This document shows, piece after piece, positions 35,401 through 47,166 of a stretch of 64,000 bases of DNA. Below the pieces are notes generated by a model. It ran no database searches and was not told the origin of the DNA. It saw nothing but the letters and a program-made list of their open reading frames with translations. The stretch lies in NCBI GenBank assembly GCA_011800155.1, contig CM022378.1, positions 806,001 through 870,000 on the forward strand. The letters are read 5' to 3'. How positions within the stretch are numbered: the stretch's first letter is position 1; every line of letters starts with the position of its first letter. Origin of the DNA: Flammulina velutipes (Eukaryota > Basidiomycota > Agaricomycetes > Agaricales > Physalacriaceae). A program made the position numbers and the translations under genes.

Positions 35401-36216
35401 TCGTCGTCGTCGAACGGTAGCGTTCCAGTGAGCAAGCAATACAGAATGACGCCCAATGACCAGACATCCACCTCTGCGCCGCAGAGTTAGAAAGTGGCAC
35501 AAACTGAAGGGTGGTATCGACTGACCGGGACCTTGATACTTTTTGCCTTGGAGCATTTCCGGCGACGCATATCCTGTTGTACCGCAAAACGTTTCCATCA
35601 ATGTGCCCCGGTCAAACTCCCGCGTAAAGCCAAAATCGCCCAGTTTGACGCGACAGCGCTCGTCGAGGAGAACGTTCTCGAGTTTGAGATCGCGATGGAC
35701 GATGCCTTTGTCGTGGAGGTAGGCGACGGCCAGGCAGAGTTGGCCGAACATAATTTTGGTCTCGTCCTCCGCCAATCTGCCCTTCTCCACGAGGTAGTCA
35801 AAGAGTTCTCCGCCAGAGCAGAGCTCGGCGACAATCCAGACGGACGACTCGGTGGCGATGACTTCGTACATCTGGGTGATATTGGGATGGTGTAGCTGGC
35901 GGTGGTGGTGTATTTCGCGGGTGAGTGCGGCGGACATGGCTTTGGGTATTTGTTTAACGGCGACGCGCGTTGAAGTGAGCCTGTGTGTGCCCATTCTAAC
36001 TTTTCCATAGGCACCTACCGAGGTGTAAGCCTTGAGACATCACCGCTGCTGAGTAAACGCACCTTCGCCAATGACCTTTCCCAGCGTATAGTTTCCAACT
36101 ACCCTTATTTTCGAGGAGGAGAGCTCCTTCCCGAGTTCGTTATAGGCATTAGCGAGTTGTGCTTTTTGGTTCTGAGAAACAGATCCCGAATGTTTGTGTG
36201 CGTGAACAGAAGACAT
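32434..36216 (-). CDS. Large CAMK-group Ser/Thr protein kinase
   Basis: Four exons (36216-36063, 36014-35526, 35473-35336, 35285-32434) give 1210 residues. The kinase domain spans about residues 45-305: Gly-loop GEGAYGKVRMG, lysine in VAVKQIPKA, HRDLKLENVLLD, DFGFTREF, GTTGYASPEMLQGKKYQGPE, DVWSLGVILYCLLTGTLPF. It has all catalytic residues and resembles CAMKL kinases (Kin4/Gin4/Snf1 neighbourhood); I cannot assign the subfamily. After ILGHPWF the remaining 900 residues are Ser/Pro/Arg-rich and probably disordered, ending in a Glu/Asp run. One possible helical segment (LLNNLSALGFDLGQIVYSVL, around residue 500) resembles a UBA/KA-like element. Confidence 0.85.
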
Positions 36217-36775
36217 GACGGCATGAGCAATATTAAAGAGTTGAAATGAAGGGCGATGGCGCAGAGGCCTTGAACGAGGTATGAATGAACTAGAGACAGC
36301 GATAACACGGCGACAGTGGTGGGTAGAGCAAGAAACACTTGCAACGTTTCGAACAGGTCTGATCGGAATCCACAATAGGAAATCTGTGGCGTGTGAAAGC
36401 AATGCGGCCGCCAAGGCTCCTCCGATGGTTTTCAAACAGCGTTCATACTTTCATTCGCGCAGAACGCTCAGCGATCCGTAGCTTATAAGGTGGCGTTAGA
36501 TCGACGGCCGCGATGTATTCAATTTCTCGATCATCGAACTAACCAGCCTCTATGTCCTACACAACGTCAGTTTGCCGTAACACCTGTCATGAGATGCTGC
36601 AGTCTTCTAACCATACACTACTACGTATGCACAGCACCACTTCAACGAGGCATCCCTCGTGAGGGAAGTGAGTGACATTGGCGCCCATCTCCGGACTTAT
36701 CACAAAGCAACATTCTGTTTCCTAGTCCGAAAGCCACGCCACATTCCATCGATAGCCACATCGTCACGAAAGTAT
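36217..36775. other. Spacer: kinase promoter and TFB5 3' flank
   Basis: No gene seen. Confidence 0.4.
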
Positions 36776-37127
36776 CTACTCCAAACTATACGTATTCTTC
36801 TCCAACTACGTACCGCGTAGCTCAGTAAACCGCTCTCCCTCTTTAACTTTGAAAAACACTCACCTCCGTCTCCAACTCCTGCCTTACCTGATACTCCATA
36901 TCAGTCTTGATAAGCAGGTGGTTGTCGTCCAAATCTTCGATGATGAACTTCATCCTTTCGTTCATGACGAGCAGGATTTGCTTCACTGCCGCATCACTGC
37001 GCCGTACTCAATCGAGCAATATCGTCTTCGGAAAGGAGGGGCTTACCACGTCAAAAGGGTTCCTATTGACCTTAGCAGGAGCAAGGAAACGCAAAGTTCA
37101 CTTGCGCTCACCTTTGACCGCTTTCAT
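36776..37127 (-). CDS. TFB5: TFIIH subunit TFB5/GTF2H5
   Basis: Four very small exons (37127-37112, 37062-37047, 36996-36864, 36805-36776) give 64 residues. The first reads MKAVKG. A 16-base second exon supplies TLLTC. The third encodes DAAVKQILLVMNERMKFIIE, then DLDDNHLLIKTDMEYQVRQE. The last gives LEKNTYSLE. This is the complete TFB5 pattern (KG.L..CD.A.K..L, I.D.DD.HL..). The protein stabilises XPB/Ssl2 in TFIIH for transcription and nucleotide-excision repair. Automated annotation could easily miss it because no exon exceeds 133 bases. Confidence 0.88.
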
Positions 37128-37396
37128 CGAAAACGAACACGAAGGTTCTAGACAAGGGAGGTGATTGCCTAAAGTGGATTGACGAGCCCCTCAAGAACTC
37201 AAAGCGCCATTCACTTCGACATATCCAAGCAACGACGCTCGCGAAAAATCGACAAAAAAAGCTTTTTTTGCAAACTATGTTGTCTGTACGACCTCGTATG
37301 ATAACATTCTATAATACAGTAACCAGAATTCGATTATAAATTAGTCCGTCTGAATCTGATCATGATAGTGTGGTATGGTGTGGTGGTAGGCAACGC

Positions 37397-37679
37397 TCAG
37401 TGCGCATAAGCTGGTGCCATCTTGAGGTATGCGAATCGGGTGAAGTTGGGCATGAAGTTAGGGCGCAATCTGATAGAGAACATGATGAGCAAAAGGGAGT
37501 ACGGTGAAAGAAGAGAGGAATACTGACTGTGGGTTGTGCGTCATGACAAAGGTGGCTAAACCTGCTTGCATCGCTGCCCATGCGTAGAGAGACTGTTCAA
37601 AAGAATTAGAGCCCCGATCGAAGACCCAAGGAGCGAAAAGAAGCTTACGCTGCGGCGGGCTAACCAGGTGTAGTACATG
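37397..37679 (-). CDS. Small protein of unknown function, 55 residues
   Basis: Exons 37679-37650, 37592-37528 and 37469-37397 join in frame with GT-AG borders. The product begins MYYTWLARRSSLYAWAAMQA and has a moderately hydrophobic middle (MQAGLATFVM), then NPQLRPNFMPNFTRFAYLK. It is basic and free of acidic residues, which could suit a mitochondrial membrane or matrix location; that is inference. A TATA-like box near 37780 fits this start better than an in-frame ATG at 37759, which would give 27 more residues. I do not recognise the family. Confidence 0.55.
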
Positions 37680-38109
37680 TTGATAGAAGAGAAGAGAAGT
37701 GGTAGGTTGTTGTGGGTGGTTGGTCGGATGTTTAGCTGAGAAGCTGATGGGTTCTCCATGTCAGGCCAGCCCCGCCTTTATACTCTTCGGAGAAGAGGCG
37801 CGTCCGTAACATACCGATGAGATCTGTTATACAACTAGGACGAGACCATTGGCCAGACGGTAATAGCCTCGGTAAGGCGATGTAGACACGACTAGAACGC
37901 AAGGGTCCGGCGTGCCGAGATTGTGGCGGGTGGCGGCCATCGGGCCTAGAACATCCATCACTTCAACGATTGTTATGCCATCAACGTATAGCACGTATAG
38001 CCACGGTAGATAGGCAGTTTCTAAACACGCTTTTAGAAATATGTACACAAAGTCGAGACCGACACAAAATACACGAAGAGCTTACAAACTTGACATTCCC
38101 GATCGCCAC
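37680..38109. other. Spacer without visible gene
   Basis: Promoter of the small gene (TATA near 37780) and 3' flank of the hydrolase fusion. Nothing else seen. Confidence 0.4.
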
Positions 38110-39636
38110 CTATACACCCCGCAAAAAGGTCTCCAAAACCTCCCAAAAGCGCCCAGTTGCATCAACCATAGGCAAATGGCCCGCGTTCTCGATCTCCTCG
38201 AACGAAACGTGCCCGCCTTTATCCGACCATCCATCCCTTAGGGCCTGCAATCCCTTCGAAACGTTCCCTCCTCCATCCAAAGACCCAGCGACCAGCAACG
38301 TCTGAACCTTGCACTCCTCCAAGCTGCTCTCATACAAATCATACCCCATCAACGCATTCGCCCCAATAGCGAACCCCTCAACCGTTGTACTCTCGACCAT
38401 ATCCTCCACGCTCTCCTTCCTCGGTTCGGTAAGCTGAGACCCAGCCGGGAACCACCTGCGAACAGTGATCTCAGCCAGCGCCTTCATCCCCATCTCCCTC
38501 GCATGGTAGATCCGGCCCTCCCAAGCTTCCTTGTTCCCAGCAGGTGTCTTAGCACTCGTATCGCACGCCACGACGCTCTTTGTCAGCTGAGGGAATTGCG
38601 TCCCGAAGCTCAATGCGACGGCGCCTCCCTGGGATACACCAATGATTGAGTGCGCTTGGGGGATTTTTAGGTGTTCAAGGATATGTGCGATGTCCTGTGC
38701 GAGGAGCGGGATCGTACACGGAGGGGATGATGGTGACTTGGACTTGCCATGCCCCCGCTGGTCATGCAGGAGAACGTTGTACTTCCTGGGGGGCGCGAGC
38801 ACGTACGCCAAGAGGTACGACCACATTTTGGTGTTGGTCAATAGGGAATTGCAGAATACGAGCCATGGTGCGTCGGGCGATACTATATATGTTTCGACGT
38901 GGATTGAATGATCTGGCGAGTCCTTGTAGGGAATTGAATGCTAGACGGTTTAGATGAGTTGGATAGGTCAGAGTGCAGGACGAGATATCGACGGACCGTT
39001 TCGAAATGGGATGGCCATGGTACCAATTCATCGCTCAAGCCGGCGACGTCCATGGAGACCAGGAATCTCGACACCATGTTGTAGATCGCCACCACCGACG
39101 CAGCTTCAACTATCAAATCGTCGTCGTTCCCTAGAGCAGTTTGTAGAGCGTCGGAGACCTCTCTGGATACCTTAACCTTTGTGGTACTCTCGTCCGCGAA
39201 AGCCAGAGCACTATACTGCAGATCGCTAAGAATCTTCCTGGACTCTTCTCTGCGGAGGACCTTGCTTATGTCCCGCACGTAAAGAAGCTGGGCCGTCGTC
39301 AACCCCTCATCGCGTCCAACAGGCTCGTGCTGTATCCACTCGAACATCGCCCCGTTGTGCGCTGCGACTCGCAAGATCTAGCTAGTAATAAGTCTTTGAC
39401 GACAAATTGGAGCTGGATACACACACCATGAGCTCTCTAACATCCCCAGGCAGCTTTCCCTTCGTCCTGATTGCTCCGAGTAGAGAGTTCCATCCTTGTG
39501 CTACTGGCGGGACATGGAGGAGCGTTCCGTCCAAAGGTGTCAGTCCCCGTGCGCCGCGTCTTTCGCGGATAGCGTCAGCGACAGGTGAAGAGCCTGGTGA
39601 AGGGTAGCAGCCTGGCACGATCCGAGAAGTTGACAT
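38110..39636 (-). CDS. Carboxymuconolactone-decarboxylase-like / alpha-beta hydrolase fusion
   Basis: Three exons (39636-39427, 39377-38997, 38940-38110) give 473 residues. Residues about 20-195 form a CMD/AhpD-like all-helical domain: RGLTPLDGTLLHVPPVAQGW, LLGAIRTKGKLPGDVRELM, ILRVAAHNGAMFEWIQHEP. From about residue 200 an alpha/beta hydrolase follows: HDQRGHGKS, the nucleophile elbow GVSQGGAVAL, acid region LLVAGSLDGG and catalytic His in ENAGHLPMVD. It resembles 3-oxoadipate enol-lactonases. In bacterial PcaL the same two activities are fused in the opposite order. The protocatechuate branch of aromatic breakdown is a reasonable guess, not proof. Two introns sit inside the CMD part and at the domain junction. 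Confidence 0.82.
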
Positions 39637-40007
39637 TGCTCGGAAGTCGATGATAGAATGAAGTCAAGATTCGTAGCGGAACTATTCGGTTTTACATCAG
39701 ACTGATTCGCGCGGTATCAATACGCGCACTGTACACAGAAAGCGAGACTGAACGTTGAAAGTGGGATGATTGAGCGACAGATGGTGGTAGTCCGTACAAT
39801 TTGATCAACATTGCCATTCCCCAAATCTACAAACCTGAGAAATCAATAGAAAATACAGAATAGGTCAATGCAGCGTCCTATGGTTAAGTTGTGCTAAATG
39901 AAAGGTAATAATACACTGAGATATAGATAGATGTCAGGACAGATACAAGGACAAATGTATGCTGAGAAACTTGGAAGGAGAAAAAGAAGAAAAAAAGAAC
40001 TAGTACA
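39637..40007. other. Spacer: fusion-gene promoter and ATG1 3' flank
   Basis: No gene seen. Purine-rich tract (A and G) near 39976-39998. Confidence 0.4.
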
Positions 40008-42960
40008 TTAATGAGAACGGGTGGGAGCGCCGACCCCTTCATCTCCAGGCTTCGGTTTGACATCCCATGGGGCAGGTATCCGCGCAACATCGACAAGATT
40101 AACATCAGCCTTCACGTCGTTAAGTCGCTCACGCTCAGTCATGTTCATGCGCGCACGGCATCTGACAAGACGCAGCTTCGTCCGTTTGATCCCTTAATAA
40201 CAGTCAGCTCGTGCATCTCAGGAGATGAAAATGTCACTCACAAGTCGCAATCGTCTCGCGGTCCTCCTCCATGAACGGATTCTGTGTTTGCAAAAGATCA
40301 TCTTCCAGTGCGTAAAGGCACCATAACGACTCTTCGTAAAGCTTCTCGCATTCGTCCGGGCTTGTGGCCTGGTCCAACAATTCCTTGCGCGCTGCGAGGC
40401 GACTCTAAAAGGGAAATGAGTACAGTCAAATGGAAATGGAGTTCGGGAACTCTCACAAGAACAAGAGCGCGGTCATAGACCAATTGATCCAACCACGTTC
40501 TCGAACCCTCATACTTGGCCGGCAACCAGGTCTTAACAAGCGTCGCCCGTTCGCTACACTTGAGGTAATGATTCTTGAACCAAGACAACGCTAAACATCG
40601 AAGTGAGTCCCAGTCTCCCAAATGATCCGGCAGAAAAACATACCATCATCAAATCCTTCACTAACCACAAACTCTTCGTCCCGATTAGCCTCCTTCATCC
40701 TCAGCTGATGATCCCTCAGCTTGTTGATCCCCTTCTGCGAGAACGACATCAACAACATATACACCGCAACACCCGTCACAGCGTTATACTCCGCTTCAAC
40801 TTCCCCGTTCTTTCTCCTCATAGCTTGTTTCTCTGGCTCGCCTTCTATTGTCCTGAACTTGGTCGGGTCAGGCAGTGGCTTCTGCGGGACGGCCTTGACG
40901 TATTCGTACATCTCGTCTGCCCAGTGTGTTAAAACATCCGTCTTCTGAGCGAGCTCCTCCAATTCCGCAAGAAGTTGGTCTTCGAGGGGATCCCTTTCCC
41001 CATCTCCGTCCAAAGCAATGATCTGAGGCCGGCGGGGAGAAGACGGCGCACTGTAATCCCGAGAAGATGAAGATCGATGGCCAAACAACTTCCTCGAGGC
41101 CAGGTTCAGTGCTCGATTCAGCGCGTTTGATGCTGCGCGCGACGCGAGACTGGAGGGCGACTGGGACAACGGCGGCGCTAACGGATTGGGCGGCGGTGGA
41201 AAAGTGGTATTCGGGCTGTATTCTGCATTGTCCAATGACGGCGAAGAAGGCGGCATCCGTCTGTCGGCTAAAGCTCTCCGATTCGCAGACAATTCGTCGA
41301 CGGTCCGATTAAACTCTACGGCCTGTGTATCGCCTACAAGCACGTATTCACGTCGTAGAAGGGTGTCCTCTTCCCTCTCGCCGGGTATGATGGATTCCTC
41401 TTCGGCTGGTGTTGGTTTGATTGTTCGAATCTGGCCAGAAGCTCGCCGTGAGGTCGGTGGAGGAGGTGCGTGTGTTCGATTTGGGAGGGGGCTGCCAGGT
41501 ATATCATTAGATTCTCATCAGTGCTAAGAGTGGGTGCACGTACAATGCAGGATTGCCTTCCGTTAAAGGTGTTGAAGGCTCTCCCAATGTGGAAGGCTTC
41601 CTAAAGTTGAACTTGCTGGGCGGTATCATGGCAGTCGGGTCCAAGACCTCAGGAGGGATAATCCTGTGATGGGGTGGTGTGGATGGACGACCAGGCCAAT
41701 TAGGTCGACTTTCGTCCACTGGCGTCTCCGGCGATGGGTCTCTGGGTCGCGAGAACTTGGATTTGGCCAACGCCTGACTGTTGAAGAACTCGTCAAAGGT
41801 CGCACGTTCCACTGGTTTCTGCTTTAATAGAATTCGGATAAGCTTCTTGATGTCATTTGGGACGGGGAGGTCACTACTGCCACCTCCACCTCCCTTTGCA
41901 GCCGGTGAGGTGGGATCCTCGTCAGGGAACTTGACTCCTTTGGATCCCTGAATCTTCTTGAGAAGGTCGATGTGATTCTGAGCACGAAACGGTGGCCTCC
42001 CCACTGCCATCTCGTAGAGCACAGCGCCCACAGACCACAGGTCGGCTCCGGCATCGTACTTGTGGTATCCCAAGATTTCAGGAGCCATGTACAACCTAAA
42101 TGGTGTCAATGGATAGCCTTTTATACAAGGTATTTGCTCACGGAGATCCACAAAGTGTTTCTGCCATCATCGCGGTCGGTAGCGAACGCGCGAAGCCAAA
42201 ATCCGCCACCTTGAGGATGGGTACACCAAGAGGATGACCTTTGGCAATTTCTTCCGGGGGAGCTGGCTTGAGGAGTAGGTTCTAGAACCGCATCAGTTGT
42301 CGGGACCACAAGCAGTGTTAGTGGTCTTACCTGTGGCTTAATATCTCTGTGTACGTAGTGCTTCTGGTGAAGGAACTTGATAGCGCGCGCAAGCTGCCGC
42401 AGGAAACTGCGCACAACTGTCTCCGCAAGGCCACCCGTTCGAGGGTGCGGATAGTATTGGGGTGCTGCCCCTTCAGATGGTATATATTCGAGTGTCTCCA
42501 CCCGACCGCGTCTCTTGATATAGTTCGTAAGGTCGCCGCCAGAGCAGTATTCCATGATAAGGTATATATGATGATCAGATTTCTGGTTTGGTTAGTCGTG
42601 ATGATGGTGAATGCAGGCGCAATACGCACGACTATGTCAGTTAGCTTCGTGATATGTCGGTGCGACAGCGTCTTGAGGATCTGAATCTCGCTCTGGAGAT
42701 TCTCAAAGAGCTTGGCCGACAGGTTGTCCCGTCGGACAGTCTTGACAGCAACCTGGGCATTGGTTTGCTATAACGATATTGATTATGGATATCAAAGAAA
42801 CGAGGTTGGCACGCACTTCATTGATACCCTTGTAGACGGTGGCAAAGCTGCCTTGCCCTATCTTATCAAGTATCACGTATGGCTTTATGTGATCCTCTTC
42901 GTCTCCTCGTTGCGTTGATAATCTAGTCGTCGGCGGCTTTGGTATGAGTGTGGGAGCCAT
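40008..42960 (-). CDS. ATG1: Autophagy-initiating kinase ATG1/ULK
   Basis: Nine exons (42960-42817, 42767-42630, 42582-42331, 42281-42142, 42095-41544, 41491-40644, 40590-40457, 40404-40242, 40192-40008) give 851 residues. The kinase domain is at the N-terminus: [73 protein letters not shown] Pro/Ser-rich middle follows. The C-terminal 330 residues are helical ([71 protein letters not shown]), the tandem MIT (EAT) domain that binds Atg13. Length and order match fungal Atg1. Confidence 0.95.
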
Positions 42961-43398
42961 GAGTCTAACAAGGATAGCTCCTATCAGAGGATATGGCTCA
43001 GTGCCCGTTATAAAGAGCTAATAGAGGTCTGGTTGGACGGCAGCGTTGTCGTTGTCGACATGAAAGTTGAGAACAAGCTCGATTTGTGATGCACCGATAC
43101 GCTGCCATTTTCGGATACTCGGCCCGAAGCAACAGCACCTTGTGCTACTGTCGTCCTTGCTGTGGCCCTTGTACTTGTACAAGGCCTATCGAGCGTAGCG
43201 AAATGAAGGAGCTGTGCTGGACGTAGTATATCTGCAGTAGCATGTTTACAGATCGTAGACTAGCATTCTAACGTGATAATGATACTCTCGATTTGGAGTC
43301 CTTGCCCAACATGCTAACAGAACCATCATGCGTTGCAAGCATCGTAAAGGTCAGAACCGGACCCGATCATAGAGTCAATGTCTACGTGGAAGTTCATA
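42961..43398. other. Spacer: ATG1 promoter and phosphatase 3' flank
   Basis: No gene seen. Confidence 0.4.
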
Positions 43399-45200
43399 TC
43401 AGTACGACGGAGCCGAGAGTCCTGAGAACATACAATCGAAGAACTCTGCGATGGGTATCATATCCAACGTGCCCAGAGGCGTGGAAGTTGACATCGGCTG
43501 GCCACTCCAAAGTACCCGCACAAAATGGTCCGGGGTGCGGCTTTTGGAATACAATTCGAAGACGATTTCGGAGCCCCTACAGGGTATGTCAATCGTGCAT
43601 TATGGTGGGGGATGAAGAGAACATTTACATTCCAGGCCAGACCATCTTGTCAATCTGGAGGAATCCCATCAACGATGCAATGGAACCGTCGTGACCAATG
43701 TTATGCAGATATTTGACCTATTGCTCCTTATCAGTATGAAACAAACGGAGAAAGGTCAAGGTCAACAAACTTTGCTGGAGCCATCGATGATAGACTGCAG
43801 GTTCCATTTCAGTTCCAACACCCATCCTCCAAAGTTCATGGCGCTGTAAGCTGTCGCGTTTGCTGACTGGCGGAAGATGTACTCATACTCCCAATTCCCT
43901 AGCCGATAGACGGTATCTGCCTGGTAAGCAGACAATCAGTACTCAACCATAGATACTAGCGGTACATGACTCACCTGGTCTTGAGATACACAAGACGCAG
44001 TGTCATTGACACTGCAGGGCAAGGTCATGTCATGACATTGCTTAGCGCTCAGGTTATCATAATAGCTGAAATGTCACAATTAGGATGGCTTGTTTCTGCT
44101 ATGCGGGTAAAACTTACTGGTCAAAGCTTGTGTGCCATCCCGCGCTATCATCGTTCTCAACTCCAGACACACTATCCAATTTACCATACAGCTCAGAAGC
44201 CGCATCCAGGTGACCCTCCCATACCCCTCCGTCCCCTGCTCCGTTATCGCCTGTACCGGGCTTCACCAGATTGACACAGCGCCTGTCAGGTTCAAGCGAA
44301 TCTAAGCCGCCAACTTGAATAAAAACTTCGGCGTTCTTGGTGGCGGGGAATAAACCGCGTACAAGGCCAGCAGCAACCTGAGAAGTGATAACATTGTTGG
44401 TGACGCGTATTTTGGACTCTGATTTGCTTAGAGACGACGAGAGCTTGAGACGAGACGCGTAAACAGAGCGAAGGTCCTAACGAAGATAATTTAGGTGTTA
44501 TCGCGTACGAGAGGACGAGATGCTCACGGTGCCGTGAGCATAGGAATCCTGAAGACCTTGCGTTGTGATCTGGGGAAATTGGCATGTCGACGCGACGAAG
44601 CCAGGTCCACGAGTATTCGTCCATGGGTTTTGAGGAGACCTATAGGCTTGCCACTTGGGATAACATTCATTATTTGAACCTATGCTATGCTGTGTGGCAT
44701 ACCTGGATCTCAGCGACGTCCGGGCCTTTGTTACTGTGTTGAGCATAGTGTTAGCATACAAATTTGGAAAGACGGCCTTTTCATGTACCTCTTTGCGCCA
44801 TGTACTGGCCCACTTCCTTCACAGCTCCATGTTATATCCTCTTTGAAGAACGTGTTGGAGGCGTAGGGCGTCCGCTTGTGATGTCTCTGAATGACTTCGA
44901 CATACTTTAGTTTATACTCTGGAGGTGGAGTCCTTCACAACTATCAGTGATCTGCTATGAACTAAAGTGATAGACTTACACGTATTCCCGCTTCCTGACG
45001 TGGGGCATGTTACACCAGTTATACGTCTGATTCCCATAGATAGCATCAGGTGTTGTGGACGAGTTGAAAATGCCAGGAGCAGATGATCCAGCGAGAACAT
45101 CGACGATGTTAGCGAGACTCGATGTAGGCGGGTATCGCGTCGGGTCGAAGACAGCATGGGAGACACCGGAAAGCGCTAGGGAAGTGAGGGCAAGGTACAT
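43399..45200 (-). CDS. Secreted histidine acid phosphatase
   Basis: Nine exons between 45200-44980 and 43576-43399 give 462 residues. A signal peptide (MYLALTSLALSGVSHA) is followed by a mature protein with many potential N-glycosylation sites (NSST, NQTY, NNVT-like). The catalytic N-terminal motif is QRHHKRTPYASN, a variant of RHGxRxP. The C-terminal HD proton-donor motif is HNIGHDGSIASL. Between them lie NPWTNTRGPGFV, AAGLVRGLFPATKNAEVFIQ and RLGNWEYEYIFRQ. Such enzymes release phosphate outside the cell; phytase activity is possible. Introns at 44702-44654 and around 44979 were chosen by frame and family resemblance. Confidence 0.88.
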
Positions 45201-45596
45201 CTTGTCTTCGTTTGCAGGATCATTCGATGCCCAGTTAAATAGCAAGACTGATGGTACACGTGCGACTGGGCGAGGGCCACGGGAGAACGTGCGAGATTAG
45301 CCTTCGGGGTGGTGTATACTGGCTAGTTGACCATCGGTTGTTATTCGAGCTAAGCAATATGTTAGACTACGTGCAACTGGACTGGGGCTGACGAACTGAA
45401 GGCCGAGATGCTTCGTAGAGAACAGTATTCGGAATTAGCTTCCGCATATCCTTTGAAAGCAATCCTCGCAGTATGGAAGACCTGTAGCAAAAGCAAAGCA
45501 ATTATCAAGATGAGGGCTGTATGTGGTATCCGGAAAAGGTAATCCGTGCGACGTGTTCTCAAGCGTGTTCCCCTTCCTTCCTACCGTCATCTTCAA
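45201..45596. promoter_or_regulatory. Divergent promoter region, acid phosphatase / GLO3
   Basis: 396 bases between two divergent starts. I see no TATA box or other clear element. Confidence 0.35.
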
Positions 45597-47166
45597 ATGG
45601 CCGAGCCAACAAAACAAGAAACAGAACTAGTCTTCAAAGCTCTCAGGTCGCAAAAAGCTAACAAAGTACGCACACTTTGCCCTGGTCTTGGATCGTAATA
45701 TTAATGCTTGGCCCAATAGTCCTGCTTCGACTGCACTGCTCGGAACCCGACATGGTCCAGCGTAACCTTTGGCGTCTACATCTGCTTGGACTGCTCGAGT
45801 AATCACAGAAACATGGGCGTGCATATCTCCTTCGTCCGGTATGTTCAATGCCATCGCACGAGTAAACGTTCTAACGGGATCGTAGATCAACAAACCTCGA
45901 TACTTGGCAACTCGCCCAGCTACGTAACATGAAGGTAGGCGGTAACCACTCTGCCACCGATTTCTTCAACAAGCACGGTGGCGCAACCCTCCTCAGCGAC
46001 GCAGACACTAGGAAAAAATATTCGAGTCGCGTCGCCGAGCTGTACAAGGAGGAACTGGCGCGAAGGGTTAGGGAAGATACTGCTCAGTGCGTCCCCTTTT
46101 ACGACGATAGCTCGTCGGAGCTGACAACACAGTCTCCAGATTCCCTCAAGGAATCGTCATCGATGGCGTTGAGGCACCTGCACCGCCCAAGGAGCAGACC
46201 GAAGATGACTTTTTCGAATCTTGGTCCAAACCCTCGACTCCGAAACCATCACAGCCTGGAACTCCCCGCATTGCTACTCCTCCCATCATTGGTCGGGTGC
46301 CTTCTCCTGCTGCTGCTGCACCTGTCGCGCCCAGACCCGTAGCACCGCGTACGACCACCTCCTCAGCCGCTCGGACATCATCTACCAAATTAGGCGCGAC
46401 TTCCCGCCCTACGTCCACCACTACCGCTCCCAAAAAGTCGAAGCTTGGACTAGGCGCGTCCAAGGCCAAGCCTGTGGACTTTGAAGCCGCTGAAAAGAAA
46501 GCTCTGGAGGAGGCTGAGAGGACCAAACAACTCGGGTACGATAGACAGCGCGAGGAGGAGGAAGAGAAAGCGAGGAAGGCAGCTGCAGTAACAAAATCCG
46601 CTTTGGAGATCGGACCCACCAAGTCTTCGTACGTCGCTCCGGCTAAAAGCAGTCCTGCAGCAGAAGCCCAACGTTCGGCGGCGTTCCCTCGTTTAGGCTT
46701 CGGCGCGATCCCTGGAGCGGGGGCAGCTGCGTTAGCTGCGGCACCCGCTGTGAGGACTCCCGTCAATGACGATTCTCCGACCACTGCTCGGGAAAAGTTT
46801 GGCAACCAAAAAGCCATTTCATCCGATATGTACTTTGGACGAAAGACATACGACCCGAACGCCGTTGCAGAGGCTCAGACACGTTTGCAGTCGTTCCAAG
46901 GTGCCACGGCTATTTCTTCGAATGCATACTTTGGTCGCGACGAGGAAGAATTGCCTCAGAGGGACGAGGATGGGCTTGCAGGATTGGAGAGCGCGGCGCG
47001 GGAAGCTGTCGCCCGGTTGATGGCCAATCCCGATGTGCAGAACGTGTCGGAGAACATACGTACGGGCGCCTTGAAGGTATGCTTCATTTCCGCTTCTCCA
47101 AGTATCATGACTCACGAGATTATCAAGCTTTCCGATTATCTTGCTCAAATGTCTACAGAGCGCTGA
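45597..47166 (+). CDS. GLO3: ArfGAP GLO3 (ArfGAP2/3)
   Basis: Five exons (45597-45665, 45720-45838, 45886-46086, 46140-47076, 47128-47166) give 454 residues. The GAP zinc finger is [20 protein letters not shown] plus CLDC, followed by the arginine-finger region [13 protein letters not shown] and [16 protein letters not shown]. The middle is Pro/Ala/Thr-rich with a charged helix ([17 protein letters not shown]). Two Glo3 motifs, ISSDMYFGR and [12 protein letters not shown], are the signature of the Glo3/ArfGAP2-3 branch. It drives Arf1 GTP hydrolysis on COPI coats. The short last exon ([12 protein letters not shown]) was placed by frame. Confidence 0.93.
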
